In this document: in pieces, positions 45,905 to 54,763 of the stretch
How positions within the stretch are numbered: position 1 is the stretch's first letter
How the letters are laid out: the number at the start of each line of letters is the position of its first letter
DNA from: Peptostreptococcus porci
GTDB lineage: Bacteria > Bacillota > Clostridia > Peptostreptococcales > Peptostreptococcaceae
NCBI RefSeq assembly: GCF_009695815.1
Contig: NZ_VUNE01000003.1
Location: 62,001-126,000 of the forward strand
Reading direction: 5' to 3'
DNA: 64,000 nucleotides
The notes under the pieces: model-generated
What the model saw: the letters and a program-made list of their open reading frames with translations, nothing else
The model's database searches: none
Told to the model about the DNA's origin: nothing
Made by a program: the position numbers and the translations under genes

Positions 45905-46768
45905 CTATAGCTTCCCACCGAAAACAGGGAAAAATCCATGTTCACCATAATCCTTTATAGTTTCAATACTCTTTAATATTTCCATATCTTCTTCTGATAT
46001 TTCAAATTCTACGTTAGCATTATTCTCCATATGCTTAGGATTTGCCGTTTTAGGAAGAGTAATCATCCCAAGCTGCAAATCATATCTAATACAAAGCTGT
46101 GGTATCGAAACTCCATACTTCTCAGCCATGTCAGCAATTTTTTTGTTCTTTAGTGCCTCGCCATGAGCTACTGGAGAATATGCTTCCATGACAATCCCCT
46201 TATTTTGACAATATTCAATCAAATCCATAGGTGTATTAGAAATATGGCAAAGCACCTGATTTACCATTGGTTTTATTTCTGCCACATCCCACAGATTATC
46301 AATATCCTCTTTTAAAAAGTTAGAAACTCCAATTGCTCTAATCTTTCCTTCCTTATAGGCATCGGTCAATGCTCTCCAAGCCTCTCTATTTCCAGTAATA
46401 TATCTATCATTTGACTGATTTACTTCCGTCCATGGTTGTGGACTATGTATAATCATCATATCAATATAATCCAATCCCATTTTATTAAGTGTATCTTCTA
46501 TCCCCTTCATTGCTGAGTCATAATCCTTGTGCTCAGCTGCTACTTTTGAAGTTATAAAAATTTCCTCTCTGGCGATTCCTGACTTTCTAATACCTTCTCC
46601 CACACCACGCTCGTTACCATAAGCCTGTGCTGTATCAATGTGTCTATATCCGATTTCAATTGCCGAGCAAACGGCATCGGATACAGCTTTATCATCAATC
46701 AACCAAGTACCAAGAGCAAGCTGCGGAACCTCCACACCATTTGATAGCCTTACTTTTTCATTAAACAT
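45905..46768 (-). CDS. Aldo/keto reductase
   Basis: 287 residues, NADPH-dependent barrel enzyme for aldehydes or ketones. Catalytic tetrad regions: DTAQAYGNE (Asp, Tyr), ITSKVA (Lys), MMIHSPQPW (His). The NADP site is in TLPKTANPKHMENN. The start is the ATG at 46768, behind GGAGGG at 8 bases; a longer frame to 46873 overlaps the flavodoxin gene. Third gene of a MerR-flavodoxin-AKR operon that looks like an aldehyde-stress unit. Confidence 0.92.
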   Translation of the reverse strand: MFNEKVRLSNGVEVPQLALGTWLIDDKAVSDAVCSAIEIGYRHIDTAQAYGNERGVGEGIRKSGIAREEIFITSKVAAEHKDYDSAMKGIEDTLNKMGLDYIDMMIIHSPQPWTEVNQSNDRYITGNREAWRALTDAYKEGKIRAIGVSNFLKEDIDNLWDVAEIKPMVNQVLCHISNTPMDLIEYCQNKGIVMEAYSPVAHGEALKNKKIADMAEKYGVSIPQLCIRYDLQLGMITLPKTANPKHMENNANVEFEISEEDMEILKSIETIKDYGEHGFFPVFGGKL

Positions 46769-46796
46769 TTTTGGTCCCTCCATTTCTTTGTTTAAA

Positions 46797-47327
46797 TTAT
46801 CTTGTTTTTTTATTCTCATTAAGTTTAAGCCAATTTTCGATTTCTTTATCTGAATTTTCGACTTCACTTCCAATTAATGATAGTCCCTTTTCCACCTTTG
46901 AATTTGGACATAACTTCCTTATGTCGTTTTCACTAATACCCATTCCACTTCCTTCATTTGTACAGATTGGAAGTATAGTCTTTCCAGAAAAATCAAATGC
47001 ATCTAAAAATGTAAATACCGCCATCGGCATAGTTCCCCAATAATTCGGATATGCAAGTATCAGAGTATCATATTCATCAACGCTATCTGGAATTGAAACA
47101 AGCTCAGGTCTTTTATCTTCAAATTTGTGAATCTTGGCCTCTTCAATACAGGCTTTATATTCCTTTGAATAGGGTGTCTTCATTTCAATTTTAAATATAT
47201 CAGCCTCCATCATTTCAGCTATTTTATTTACAACAATTTCCGTATTTCCAACTTCAATATATCTTATTGCTCCACCAAAGTAATTCTCATCTGCTCTTGA
47301 AAAATAAGCAATTAATTTTTTTGTCAT
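46797..47327 (-). CDS. Flavodoxin-like protein (Flavodoxin_4 type)
   Basis: 176 residues. LIAYFSRADENYFGG is the FMN phosphate loop and LAYPNYWGTMPMAVFTFLD the second FMN contact. Such proteins occur beside MerR regulators in clostridial aldehyde or quinone stress operons. The ATG at 47327 has GGAGG at 8 bases; the longer frame to 47348 has none. Confidence 0.88.
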   Translation of the reverse strand: MTKKLIAYFSRADENYFGGAIRYIEVGNTEIVVNKIAEMMEADIFKIEMKTPYSKEYKACIEEAKIHKFEDKRPELVSIPDSVDEYDTLILAYPNYWGTMPMAVFTFLDAFDFSGKTILPICTNEGSGMGISENDIRKLCPNSKVEKGLSLIGSEVENSDKEIENWLKLNENKKTR

Positions 47328-47347
47328 ATAAAACACCTCCTCTGGCA

Positions 47348-47737
47348 TTATTTAGCGTTTTTAGGATCCCACACAAGAATACCTGTTTTTACTGCGTCCT
47401 CGTATCTCGATATCTTGTAATTTAATCTATCCATAGTGGACTGAAACTTATCAAGCTGTTTTTGTACTTCCACCCTTGCCTCAACAAGAAGATTCTTTCT
47501 TGCTTCTATAGTTGAATCTCCCAATTGAAATAATCTTACATACTCTATAAGCATTTCTATTGGTACACCAGCACTTCTCATGCAAACGGCATTTTCCACC
47601 CAGTTGATATCTTCCTCAGAAAAATCACGTATACCGCCCTTTGTCCTTCTAACTTCTGGAATAACGCCAACACGCTCATAATATCTCAATGTATCTGGTG
47701 TGATTCCAAATTTTTCACAAACCTCTTTTATCGTCAT
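47348..47737 (-). CDS. MerR-family regulator (AdhR/NmlR-like)
   Basis: 129 residues: winged helix KEVCEKFGITPDTLRYYERVG at about 4-24 (written in parts), a coiled dimer helix near 80-112 and a short effector tail. Only one cysteine, in the AVCMRSAGV segment, matches the single conserved Cys of the aldehyde-sensing AdhR/NmlR group. It lies directly upstream of the flavodoxin gene. Its own promoter has the 19-base spacer and dyad of this family. Confidence 0.9.
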   Translation of the reverse strand: MTIKEVCEKFGITPDTLRYYERVGVIPEVRRTKGGIRDFSEEDINWVENAVCMRSAGVPIEMLIEYVRLFQLGDSTIEARKNLLVEARVEVQKQLDKFQSTMDRLNYKISRYEDAVKTGILVWDPKNAK

Positions 47738-47794
47738 ATATGTTCACCTTCCAAAAATAATATTATTTTTTGCTAATTCGAATCTTATGCACTA

Positions 47795-47825
47795 ATTATA
47801 CTCCTTGGAGTGAACTCTAAGTCAA
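47795..47825 (-). promoter_or_regulatory. MerR-type promoter with 19-base spacer and dyad
   Basis: TTGACT (47820-47825) and TATAAT (47795-47800) are 19 bases apart, the stretched spacing MerR regulators correct. The spacer holds CTTAGAGT-tc-ACTCCAAG, a dyad with one mismatch, close to the known AdhR/NmlR operator. Confidence 0.9.
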
Positions 47826-47856
47826 TATGTTTTTTTGATATTTTTGTTTTTTGCAT

Positions 47857-47890
47857 GAAAAAAGCACTTTAAAAAATCGTTAAAGTGCTT
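47857..47890 (-). terminator. Terminator of the GIY-YIG gene
   Basis: AAGCACTTTA / TAAAGTGCTT ten-base stem (47862-47871 / 47881-47890) followed by a U run on the minus strand. Confidence 0.88.
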
Positions 47891-47930
47891 AATTTAGGGC
47901 TTTTGTGCACCCCCTTTATCAAATTTATAT

Positions 47931-48602
47931 TTATTTATCTCTGTATATTTCTATTGGATTACCATTTGAATCCTTCCATTCCAACCATCCATTATTTGAT
48001 TTCCCAATAACTACCCAGCCTGCACTGGATGGATTCATACACACAAGATCTTCCTGTAATATATTATTTTTTATTTTCGCATTTCTTCTTACAGATGGAA
48101 TATATCCTTTACCTGTATTTCCACATTTACTTCCTCTTTTCAACGTAAAGATTCCGTCTTTAACAATAGCATTTCCATTTACCCTACCAAATCCTCTTAT
48201 GTTACGTCTTAAAACATATTCTCCATCTGGTATAAATCCATCACAAGTTTTGAGTTTGATTTCCTCTGTAGATTCTTTAAATACTTCTTTTTTACTCTTA
48301 TCTTTTGGATAAACTTGATTTCCGTCTAATGATGCTAGCAAAGATTTTGCTATTTCAATATCTAGTGCAAACAATTCTGTGTTTGAAATTCTGCTTTTGC
48401 TAAAAATATCGTGAATAAGTTTTTCTTTTTCATCATAACCTTCCACCTCAATCGCAAACACTCTTTTTAATCCTGTAATATTCGCATATCCATTGCTTTC
48501 TAAAAATCTCATTCTGTTTTCAAATTGATCATTCCCAGTTTTCCCAATTTTTATAAGACCAGAAACGACAGTATCCATTAAATATATTATTCCTCTTGCC
48601 AT
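47931..48602 (-). CDS. GIY-YIG (T5orf172/MUG113-like) protein with DUF4357-like C-terminus
   Basis: 223 residues. The N-terminal GIIYLM...LIKIGKT is the GIY-YIG core, with RMRFLESNGY carrying the following Arg. The C-terminal ~100 residues (DGEYVLRR..., GWLEWKDSNG) resemble DUF4357. Family members are found in restriction or mobile-element settings; activity here is unproven. ATG behind AGGAG. It opens the accessory island. Confidence 0.8.
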   Translation of the reverse strand: MARGIIYLMDTVVSGLIKIGKTGNDQFENRMRFLESNGYANITGLKRVFAIEVEGYDEKEKLIHDIFSKSRISNTELFALDIEIAKSLLASLDGNQVYPKDKSKKEVFKESTEEIKLKTCDGFIPDGEYVLRRNIRGFGRVNGNAIVKDGIFTLKRGSKCGNTGKGYIPSVRRNAKIKNNILQEDLVCMNPSSAGWVVIGKSNNGWLEWKDSNGNPIEIYRDK

Positions 48603-48896
48603 AACAACTCCTACTGAATATTTTTGATTATGAATATATATTTATAACTTACATTATATATTAAATTATACTTTTTTTCTTTTAACTTCTCAATTGATTC
48701 TATAACATTACTTGCTATTAATCAGTCCGTAGATGTTGTGATGTCTTGAACATCTTGGCACTTCTATATTGAGCTTCTCGTACACATCTGTTTACAGACT
48801 TCTGAAAGAATTTTGTATGTAATTTTTATCATCAGTAATGATATAATTTCGGTTAGAAGCACCATTTCTCCTACACACATACCGATCGATGCAAAA
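48603..48896. other. Gap with a possible coding relic
   Basis: No full gene. On the minus strand around 48715-48790 a 25-codon open stretch reads VYEKLNIEVPRC followed by SRHHNIYGLINSK and a stop. It looks like the C-terminus of a lost protein, but is too short to name. Confidence 0.25.
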
Positions 48897-49502
48897 TTAC
48901 AAATCACTGGTCTTAAATGTAAAATAGCCTTCATAATAATAGCTGTGATCAATGCCTTTCATATAAATTTCACGATCATTGATTTTTTCCGTCAGTGCTT
49001 GCTTTAATATATATTTAATTTCAATATCTTTAACAGGACTTCGTTCCATAGCAGAAAGGTAGTCCTCTTTATCTACACTACTCCAATCTACTACTCGATC
49101 TAGTTCCTTTTTTAAAATCAAATCAAGCCAAATTCTTATACTTCTGCCATTTCCCTCTCGAAAAGGATGTGCAACATTCATTTCCACATATTTTTCTATA
49201 ATTTCATCATATGTTGACTGTGGCATTTTTTCGATATTTTCAATAGCTGCTCGCAAATACATAACCGGAGCAAAACGGAAATTACCTTTTGCAATATTAA
49301 CAGTTCTTATTTCTCCAGCAAAATCATAAATCGACTCGAACAAGTATTTGTGTATTTCAGCAAGTGATTTAAAAGTTCCAGGTTTAAGATTATTCAAATA
49401 TCCACTTTCAAAAAGTTCTATTGCTCTTTTCTTACTTATTTTCTCTTCAATCTTGGCTAATTCCACCGAATCAATAATACCAAGTTTATTCTCTAATGTC
49501 AT
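48897..49502 (-). CDS. Fic-domain protein, probably class III with C-terminal inhibitory helix
   Basis: 201 residues. Fic core motif HPFREGNGRS (His and Gly-rich loop intact) near residue 112 and the target-binding flap before it; predicted to transfer AMP to target proteins. The C-terminal HSYYYEGY fits the [S/T]xxxE[G/N] inhibitory motif of class III Fic proteins, so it would be self-inhibited without a separate antitoxin, and none is encoded beside it. ATG at 49502 with GGGGG six bases upstream; a longer frame to 49565 has no site. Confidence 0.9.
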   Translation of the reverse strand: MTLENKLGIIDSVELAKIEEKISKKRAIELFESGYLNNLKPGTFKSLAEIHKYLFESIYDFAGEIRTVNIAKGNFRFAPVMYLRAAIENIEKMPQSTYDEIIEKYVEMNVAHPFREGNGRSIRIWLDLILKKELDRVVDWSSVDKEDYLSAMERSPVKDIEIKYILKQALTEKINDREIYMKGIDHSYYYEGYFTFKTSDL

Positions 49503-49594
49503 AGTAATCCCCCTTTCTATAAATTTTATGATATATGATAAACAATAATTTAGAACAACAAACAACAGCTCTTTATAAGGATTGTTTTTTTATT

Positions 49595-49826
49595 TCACTC
49601 CATTTTCAATAAAACTATTACTTTCTTTTCGGTATCGTTCAAACCGACAAAATATTCTGATCAATAACACTGTCAAAATCAAAAATAAAAGTCTTTTCTT
49701 GGTCGAATTAAGATACTATTTATTTTGCAGTTGTGTATCGTTTACTCATCACAATGCGCCTATAATAAAATAATTATATCATGTTTACAATATTTATAAA
49801 ATATGAACCGATATTATATATTGTCA
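49595..49826 (-). pseudogene. Relic of an AlbA_2-type regulator gene
   Basis: From 49648 to 49595 the minus strand reads VGLNDTEKKVIVLLKME and a stop, against VGLNKTEKKVIELLVEN of the intact gene at 55949-57292. Upstream, VIDQ (49657-49668) matches the VIDQ before the VGLN repeats, with a frameshifting gap between. At 49773-49826 the extended -10 and the ACCGA.ATT..ATTGTC element of the intact gene's promoter are also present. Nearly all the body is deleted. No intact product is possible. Confidence 0.7.
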
Positions 49827-49946
49827 TATTTTGATATTTCAATCCACAAAAAAAGGGTTGTATTATATTTATTTTCTACCTTTGAAAAAAAGCAAATATT
49901 CTTAACTCATCTGTTCAAGATAGCCTAAATTAAGATTATTTTTTTA

Positions 49947-51110
49947 TTATATTCCGCTCATCATATCAAGTATATAATCAATCCATAATTTATTCTCAAT
50001 ATTCCTCTTTTCATCTACATTGCAAACGGTTATATTATTTGTTTTTTCTATTATTAGTCGTTCTATGGTTTCTTCTTTTGAGGTGTTTCTACCTATTATT
50101 ATTACTTTTTTATCATCATCATTAACCAATGTTCTTATAATACCGTTAATATGCTCATCGTCTTTATTAAATCCGAATCCTACTATAACAATATAATCGA
50201 CTTCTTTCCAGTCTCTATATAAATCTACATATTCACAAGATTTGAAAATAGAAGTCATAGGTTTTGTTCCACTTTGAGTAAACAGTAATGGAACAATAAA
50301 TTTGCCGTCCATATTCTCTTTTGTATCTATTTTGTTTAAATGTGGATCATACCATTGAGCTACGGAACCATTTAAATAAGTAATCTCTTCATTAAGTTTT
50401 TCTATAATTATCTTGTTATAATTTGTTGTAGCAATCTTAGCGACTTTTAGCTTTAATTTATCAATACTATCCTTCAAATCATCATAATATCCTGTATTAG
50501 CTATACTAGATGGAAGATTCTGCTTTATATAATTTTTGACAGTCAATAAAAATATAGATATCTTACAAAACTTTGCCCATTCATTTTTAGGACAATACAA
50601 ATAATGCCAATTGGAATCAATTAAAGATTTATAATCTAATACCGATGAAAAAATATCTTCTAGTATACATTTTGCAAAATATACTATTTTTGACTGATCA
50701 TCTAAAGAATCTATATTTTCACTTTTAAAATTGTCGTATAAATACTCTACTCCAATCACACCTGCAGATTGATAATTTAACCTTAGCACTTCTCCTATAT
50801 CATCAAGTAAATCAATATCTTCATCTTTTTTATCAAATATATTATCATTAATATTTTTCACAAGGCATGATCCTAATGCTCCGATTTGTAACTGTAAAAT
50901 TGATACGATAATCTTTTTGAGTTCAAATTGCAAATCATCTCTCAAATTTTTATTCTTATATATTAATAAAAGAGCAGAAAAGTAATGACTTTTGAATATC
51001 TCATTTCCTCTATTTAATGCATTATTAAAAGATATAACAGAACTAAGTTGACAATTACTAACTTGTCTATTTAATAAGTTTATAAGTTCATTTATATTTT
51101 CAAAAAGCAT
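49947..51110 (-). CDS. Unknown protein with SIR2-like C-terminal signature
   Basis: 387 residues if it starts at the ATG at 51110 overlapping the end of the membrane-protein gene (a longer frame reaches 51182). Residues 1-280 are helical and unrecognised. Near residue 305 YIVIVGFGFNKDDEHI, then VIIIG, resembles the second half of SIR2_2-type NAD-binding domains, but the N-terminal GAGxS loop of SIR2 enzymes is not found, so NADase activity is doubtful. Very low-GC, lysine-rich coding, as in the neighbouring Hachiman genes. Possibly a defence effector or sensor (inference from location). Confidence 0.7.
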   Translation of the reverse strand: MLFENINELINLLNRQVSNCQLSSVISFNNALNRGNEIFKSHYFSALLLIYKNKNLRDDLQFELKKIIVSILQLQIGALGSCLVKNINDNIFDKKDEDIDLLDDIGEVLRLNYQSAGVIGVEYLYDNFKSENIDSLDDQSKIVYFAKCILEDIFSSVLDYKSLIDSNWHYLYCPKNEWAKFCKISIFLLTVKNYIKQNLPSSIANTGYYDDLKDSIDKLKLKVAKIATTNYNKIIIEKLNEEITYLNGSVAQWYDPHLNKIDTKENMDGKFIVPLLFTQSGTKPMTSIFKSCEYVDLYRDWKEVDYIVIVGFGFNKDDEHINGIIRTLVNDDDKKVIIIGRNTSKEETIERLIIEKTNNITVCNVDEKRNIENKLWIDYILDMMSGI

Positions 51111-51807
51111 TCCATAAAAATACAAAAATAAATACACACCCCCATGCATTACTTGTAAATTCTTTTGCCAAAAGCATTCCATATATAATTATAAAAATGC
51201 TAATCATCTCAATTATCCCTTCAAATGAAACACCAACAACCCCATGAATTAATATGCACATAACAGAACAAAAAATCGCTCCCCAATTTAGCCATCTGTA
51301 ATTTGTTGGGTATCGTCTGTTTATCTTTTCGCTTATTACTACATAATTAAAGCCCTCAAAAAATCCCCAAGCAGTCGCTGTAATGAGCATACCGATTACA
51401 TTTATAGGGAAATCACTTGCCAGAACTTCTTTTGTTGTTAAAACGGTCTGAAACGGTAGATAGCTATTGCTCTGACCTAGAGTATAAGAAAATATTATAT
51501 TGGGGATAAAGCACAGAACACAAAATAGTATAGACAAAAACATCCCCTTCATCTTTAATCCATAGGAAATGAAGTGCTCTTTTCTTAAAATGGAAACAAT
51601 TGTAATTCCAAACCCTGCAAGTCCATACTGAAAAAATGCAGCCAACAAAACACGAGATAAAATAGGAAATTCATCGTTTTTTATGATTCCATAAATCTCT
51701 TTTTGAAATACAATAAATATCCCAAGGATTATGAATGAAACAATCATAATAATCCAAAGGTCTATATCAAGCCTCTTTTGGTTTTCATCTAGTTTTATTT
51801 TATCCAC
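51100..51807 (-). CDS. Multi-pass membrane protein, CPBP-like topology
   Basis: 235 residues with about seven hydrophobic segments. The layout and WGFFEGFNYVVISEKI plus a later ILIHGVVGV recall CPBP (CAAX-protease-like, often phage-abortive) proteins, but the canonical EExxxR pair is not present, so protease activity is uncertain. Starts with GTG, GGAGG ten bases upstream. Its end overlaps the start of the SIR2-signature gene by 11 bases, so the two form a coupled pair behind a terminator that separates them from Hachiman. Confidence 0.7.
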   Translation of the reverse strand: MDKIKLDENQKRLDIDLWIIMIVSFIILGIFIVFQKEIYGIIKNDEFPILSRVLLAAFFQYGLAGFGITIVSILRKEHFISYGLKMKGMFLSILFCVLCFIPNIIFSYTLGQSNSYLPFQTVLTTKEVLASDFPINVIGMLITATAWGFFEGFNYVVISEKINRRYPTNYRWLNWGAIFCSVMCILIHGVVGVSFEGIIEMISIFIIIYGMLLAKEFTSNAWGCVFIFVFLWNAF

Positions 51808-51877
51808 TCTATAATTTCCTCCAAATTATTACTCTAAATTATCTTCCATAAATTCCGGTTTGTCACCCACTATTTTC

Positions 51878-51911
51878 ACAAAAGCCTCCCACCAAAACGA
51901 TGGAAGGCTTT
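51878..51911 (-). terminator. Hairpin separating the Hachiman operon from the next pair
   Basis: AAAGCCT / AGGCTTT plus an inner CCA / TGG pairing (51881-51911); the U tail is short. The surrounding gap 51808-52063 also has CAAGAGTTT twice (51989-51997, 52032-52040) among ACAGT repeats, and no gene. Confidence 0.6.
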
Positions 51912-52063
51912 CTAAACAATTCACCTAAATTCAACAACTCCCTTTGGAACTCACTTTTTCAATTTTTTAGTATCAAAACAGTATCACCCAAGAGTTTTTT
52001 ACACTGTTCAATCGCTAAAACTCACTGTTTTCAAGAGTTTGTAACAGTAACATTTTGCTTCTG

Positions 52064-52213
52064 TTATTCCCACTCGATATGTCCATTGATGTCATTTTGT
52101 ATAAATAGCATAAAATCAAGGTTTTTATTATTGGATTTAGCCTCATTATCTGTTTTATTTCTGTTTATTAGATTTTTTGCAAGCATTTTGCAAGCACAAA
52201 ACCATTTTATCAT
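52064..52213 (-). CDS. Possible 49-residue protein overlapping the hamB stop
   Basis: An ATG shares four bases (ATGA) with the hamB stop codon, the classic layout of translational coupling. The product begins MIKWFCACKMLAKNL, has an Asn/Lys-rich middle and ends NDINGHIEWE. Not recognised. Either a small third gene of the Hachiman operon or a chance frame; its 3' end ATCGAGTGGGAATAA also resembles the end of guaA genes, a common integration site. Confidence 0.4.
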   Translation of the reverse strand: MIKWFCACKMLAKNLINRNKTDNEAKSNNKNLDFMLFIQNDINGHIEWE

Positions 52214-54744
52214 TTTATAAAATTCAACTGAACCTGTATCCAATACGGGAAACTATCATAATTTTGTTTAATTATTTCTCTTATGTTTTCTTCTAACAAT
52301 TCACTTTTTTCATTTTCTTTAAAATCCGAAAAAATTTCTTCAAACAAATAAAGTGATGTCTCACGTGGGATTCCCATTTCAATCATCGTTCTTGTAATAC
52401 TATCAATTGCACCTGATTGCATACAAACCAAAAAACAACTATCTGGATTTTTTATATCATATATGGGTTTTAATAACAAAGGCAGGTTAAAAGATATTGT
52501 TTGTTGCAATAACTCAATCGTTTCATCAATTTTTTCTGAACCTCCATCACCTTTATATCTATCAGTCTTAAATATCTCACATAGCTTTGTTCCATTAGCC
52601 CACTGCAAACCAAGAGAAACCATTATACTTCTTTTCTGCCCGCTCTGGTATTCAGAAGGTATATATTTTTTATACATAAATGCTGTTTCTTCTTTATCTC
52701 TCAGCCATTTAAGTATTTTGTCTATTTTATTTTTTGCACCTTTTTCATACGGTGTCTGAGGAACAATTAAATCAAAATCTGTATAAATTTTTTCTAAAAC
52801 AAACGGATCCCAATATCGATTTTTGTAACAAACTTGCTTTGGTATAGTTAAGTTTTCAAGTTTCAAGATTATTGCAGCAACCTGTTTTTGTGTGAGTTTT
52901 ATTCCTACATTATCCATTCTATATTTTGAATCTTTGCCATATCTTAAAATTGACTGTCTTATATACGATATTATATATCCATACTTTTTCATGGTTTCAT
53001 CCACAACTTTATCATTCTTAAGAGCATCTTCAATTTCCCATTTATACTCTTGAAATTTTTGTTCATAACCAGTCAATAGTTCTTTACTCTCATCCTCAAA
53101 TAATTCTATTTGCTCATAACCTTCTGTTTCTGCGAATGCATCCTCGTCCATTACAAAAGTTCTTCCCACATAATCTTTTAATAATCTGCCCGCTCTACCA
53201 CGAAGATTAGCCATTTCATAATTCGTTAATTCTACCGCCTCTGAAGTTTTCTTAACATATAAATGTGGATTCCTAATAAATATATTTTGTGCAGGCAAAT
53301 TTACCCCTTGAAGCAACGTAGTAGTGCATACAATATTAGATACATTTTTATTCGCTATGGCCACCTCCAAAGTTCTTCTCACATGCAAAGGTAATTTCCC
53401 ATGGTGATATGCAACACCCTTCATAAGTGTTTCGCATAAAGAATAATTTTCACTTACAGAATTCCGATAGTACTCTACTAAGTCTGAATTAGATTGTGTT
53501 ACAGGAAACTCTAACGTTACCGCTATTTTTCTTGCAGTGGATGATGTCGGCGCAAAAATAATATTTTGTGAATTCCTGCCAATTTTATCTACAATACAAC
53601 CCAAATATTCCAAATAATCATTAGTATATATCTTCTTGCCATAGCACTTTATAAGATTAGTATTTTCAATCCCTATTACTAATGGATTTTTAGTAAGAAT
53701 ACAGTACTGTTTTAAAAAATATCTTTTATCTTTTTTCTTTATACTGTACGTCAAATTTAAAACTGGACTAATATTCGTCGTATGCTCAATAGTCTCAATA
53801 CCGAAAATATGCTCTCCTACCTTGTCAATTTCTTCTATCCTAGGACCAGAAATAATAATTTTGTCAACATTATCCTTGTATCTAAATTCTACTAATGTAT
53901 CAAACAATATTTTCGCTCGTTGATCAGAGTCTTCTTCAATCCTTTCTATATTTTGAATTTCATCTGCCACAAGTATCAGTTTTTTTGAAAAAGCCTCATC
54001 AAAATTATCAAATGCTGCAATGGCTTTTTCTTGTGTCATTACATAGATAGTTTTTCTATCTTTTACTTGCTTTCCATCAAAAGAATTAGTAATCCAATAA
54101 TTATCGACACCATTAGCTTTTAATTCACGATTAAAGTCTTCCATAACTTGATTAAGTAGACTCAATGTAGGAACAATGTATACAATATCAATATTTTCAC
54201 TTCGCAATCTATTTACTATTTTTAATAGAATTACAAAAGATTTTCCTGCAGAAGTTGGTGCAGAAATCCCTAAAATCTTATTATTGTCCATACTATCCCA
54301 AATTTTCTTTTGAAAATTTGTTAACAAATACTTCCGATTACCTATATTTACCTCATTATTTAACTGATTTATTGTTGTTGTTATCTCATCAATATAACTG
54401 TCTAATACAGTAAATTTACAATTAGTTCTATCAAAATTCTCATCACATATAATAGCTGAGGTTGGATAACCTATTCTGGATAAAAATTTTACAATAATTT
54501 TTCTCAAATCATATTCTTCAAAATTAATATGTTCCCACATTAGACCAATAACAGTAATAATATAATTAACATCGGGAGAAGCAACCATAATAGATTCATA
54601 ATCCAAACATCTAACAGAGTTATATATTAATGCTTCATTATAACTAACTACTCTATCAGCATTTATCAGTCCCATTTTATGAGCAACTGAAGTAAGCTCA
54701 ATATTTAACCATTGTTCAAGAATATCATTCTTTAGTTGCTTCAT
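52210..54744 (-). CDS. hamB: Hachiman helicase HamB (Ski2-like)
   Basis: 844 residues, superfamily 2 helicase. Walker A in SAPTSAGKSF (Lys168), DEIQ box at 261-264, motif III-like ISGPR, YHHGKLPLHVRR, TTLLQGVNLPAQ, and motif VI LRGRAGR at 514-520: the Ski2/Brr2-like pattern. In Hachiman, HamB with the HamA nuclease defends against phages, sensing damaged or altered DNA (established). ATG with GGGGG nine bases upstream. It starts 19 bases after hamA. The C-terminal ~250 residues are unassigned. Confidence 0.88.
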   Translation of the reverse strand: MKQLKNDILEQWLNIELTSVAHKMGLINADRVVSYNEALIYNSVRCLDYESIMVASPDVNYIITVIGLMWEHINFEEYDLRKIIVKFLSRIGYPTSAIICDENFDRTNCKFTVLDSYIDEITTTINQLNNEVNIGNRKYLLTNFQKKIWDSMDNNKILGISAPTSAGKSFVILLKIVNRLRSENIDIVYIVPTLSLLNQVMEDFNRELKANGVDNYWITNSFDGKQVKDRKTIYVMTQEKAIAAFDNFDEAFSKKLILVADEIQNIERIEEDSDQRAKILFDTLVEFRYKDNVDKIIISGPRIEEIDKVGEHIFGIETIEHTTNISPVLNLTYSIKKKDKRYFLKQYCILTKNPLVIGIENTNLIKCYGKKIYTNDYLEYLGCIVDKIGRNSQNIIFAPTSSTARKIAVTLEFPVTQSNSDLVEYYRNSVSENYSLCETLMKGVAYHHGKLPLHVRRTLEVAIANKNVSNIVCTTTLLQGVNLPAQNIFIRNPHLYVKKTSEAVELTNYEMANLRGRAGRLLKDYVGRTFVMDEDAFAETEGYEQIELFEDESKELLTGYEQKFQEYKWEIEDALKNDKVVDETMKKYGYIISYIRQSILRYGKDSKYRMDNVGIKLTQKQVAAIILKLENLTIPKQVCYKNRYWDPFVLEKIYTDFDLIVPQTPYEKGAKNKIDKILKWLRDKEETAFMYKKYIPSEYQSGQKRSIMVSLGLQWANGTKLCEIFKTDRYKGDGGSEKIDETIELLQQTISFNLPLLLKPIYDIKNPDSCFLVCMQSGAIDSITRTMIEMGIPRETSLYLFEEIFSDFKENEKSELLEENIREIIKQNYDSFPYWIQVQLNFIK

Positions 54745-54763
54745 TAATTTGTTCCCCCTTTCT

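Noticed and set aside
45905-46873. Longer aldo/keto reductase start at 46873
   Set aside because: It would overlap the flavodoxin gene by 77 bases; the ATG at 46768 has a perfect ribosome site.
49947-51110. Calling the neighbour a SIR2 NADase
   Set aside because: The N-terminal GAGxS nucleotide loop is missing; only the later half resembles the family.
51100-51807. Calling the membrane protein an active CPBP protease
   Set aside because: The EExxxR motif is absent; only topology and weak motifs fit.
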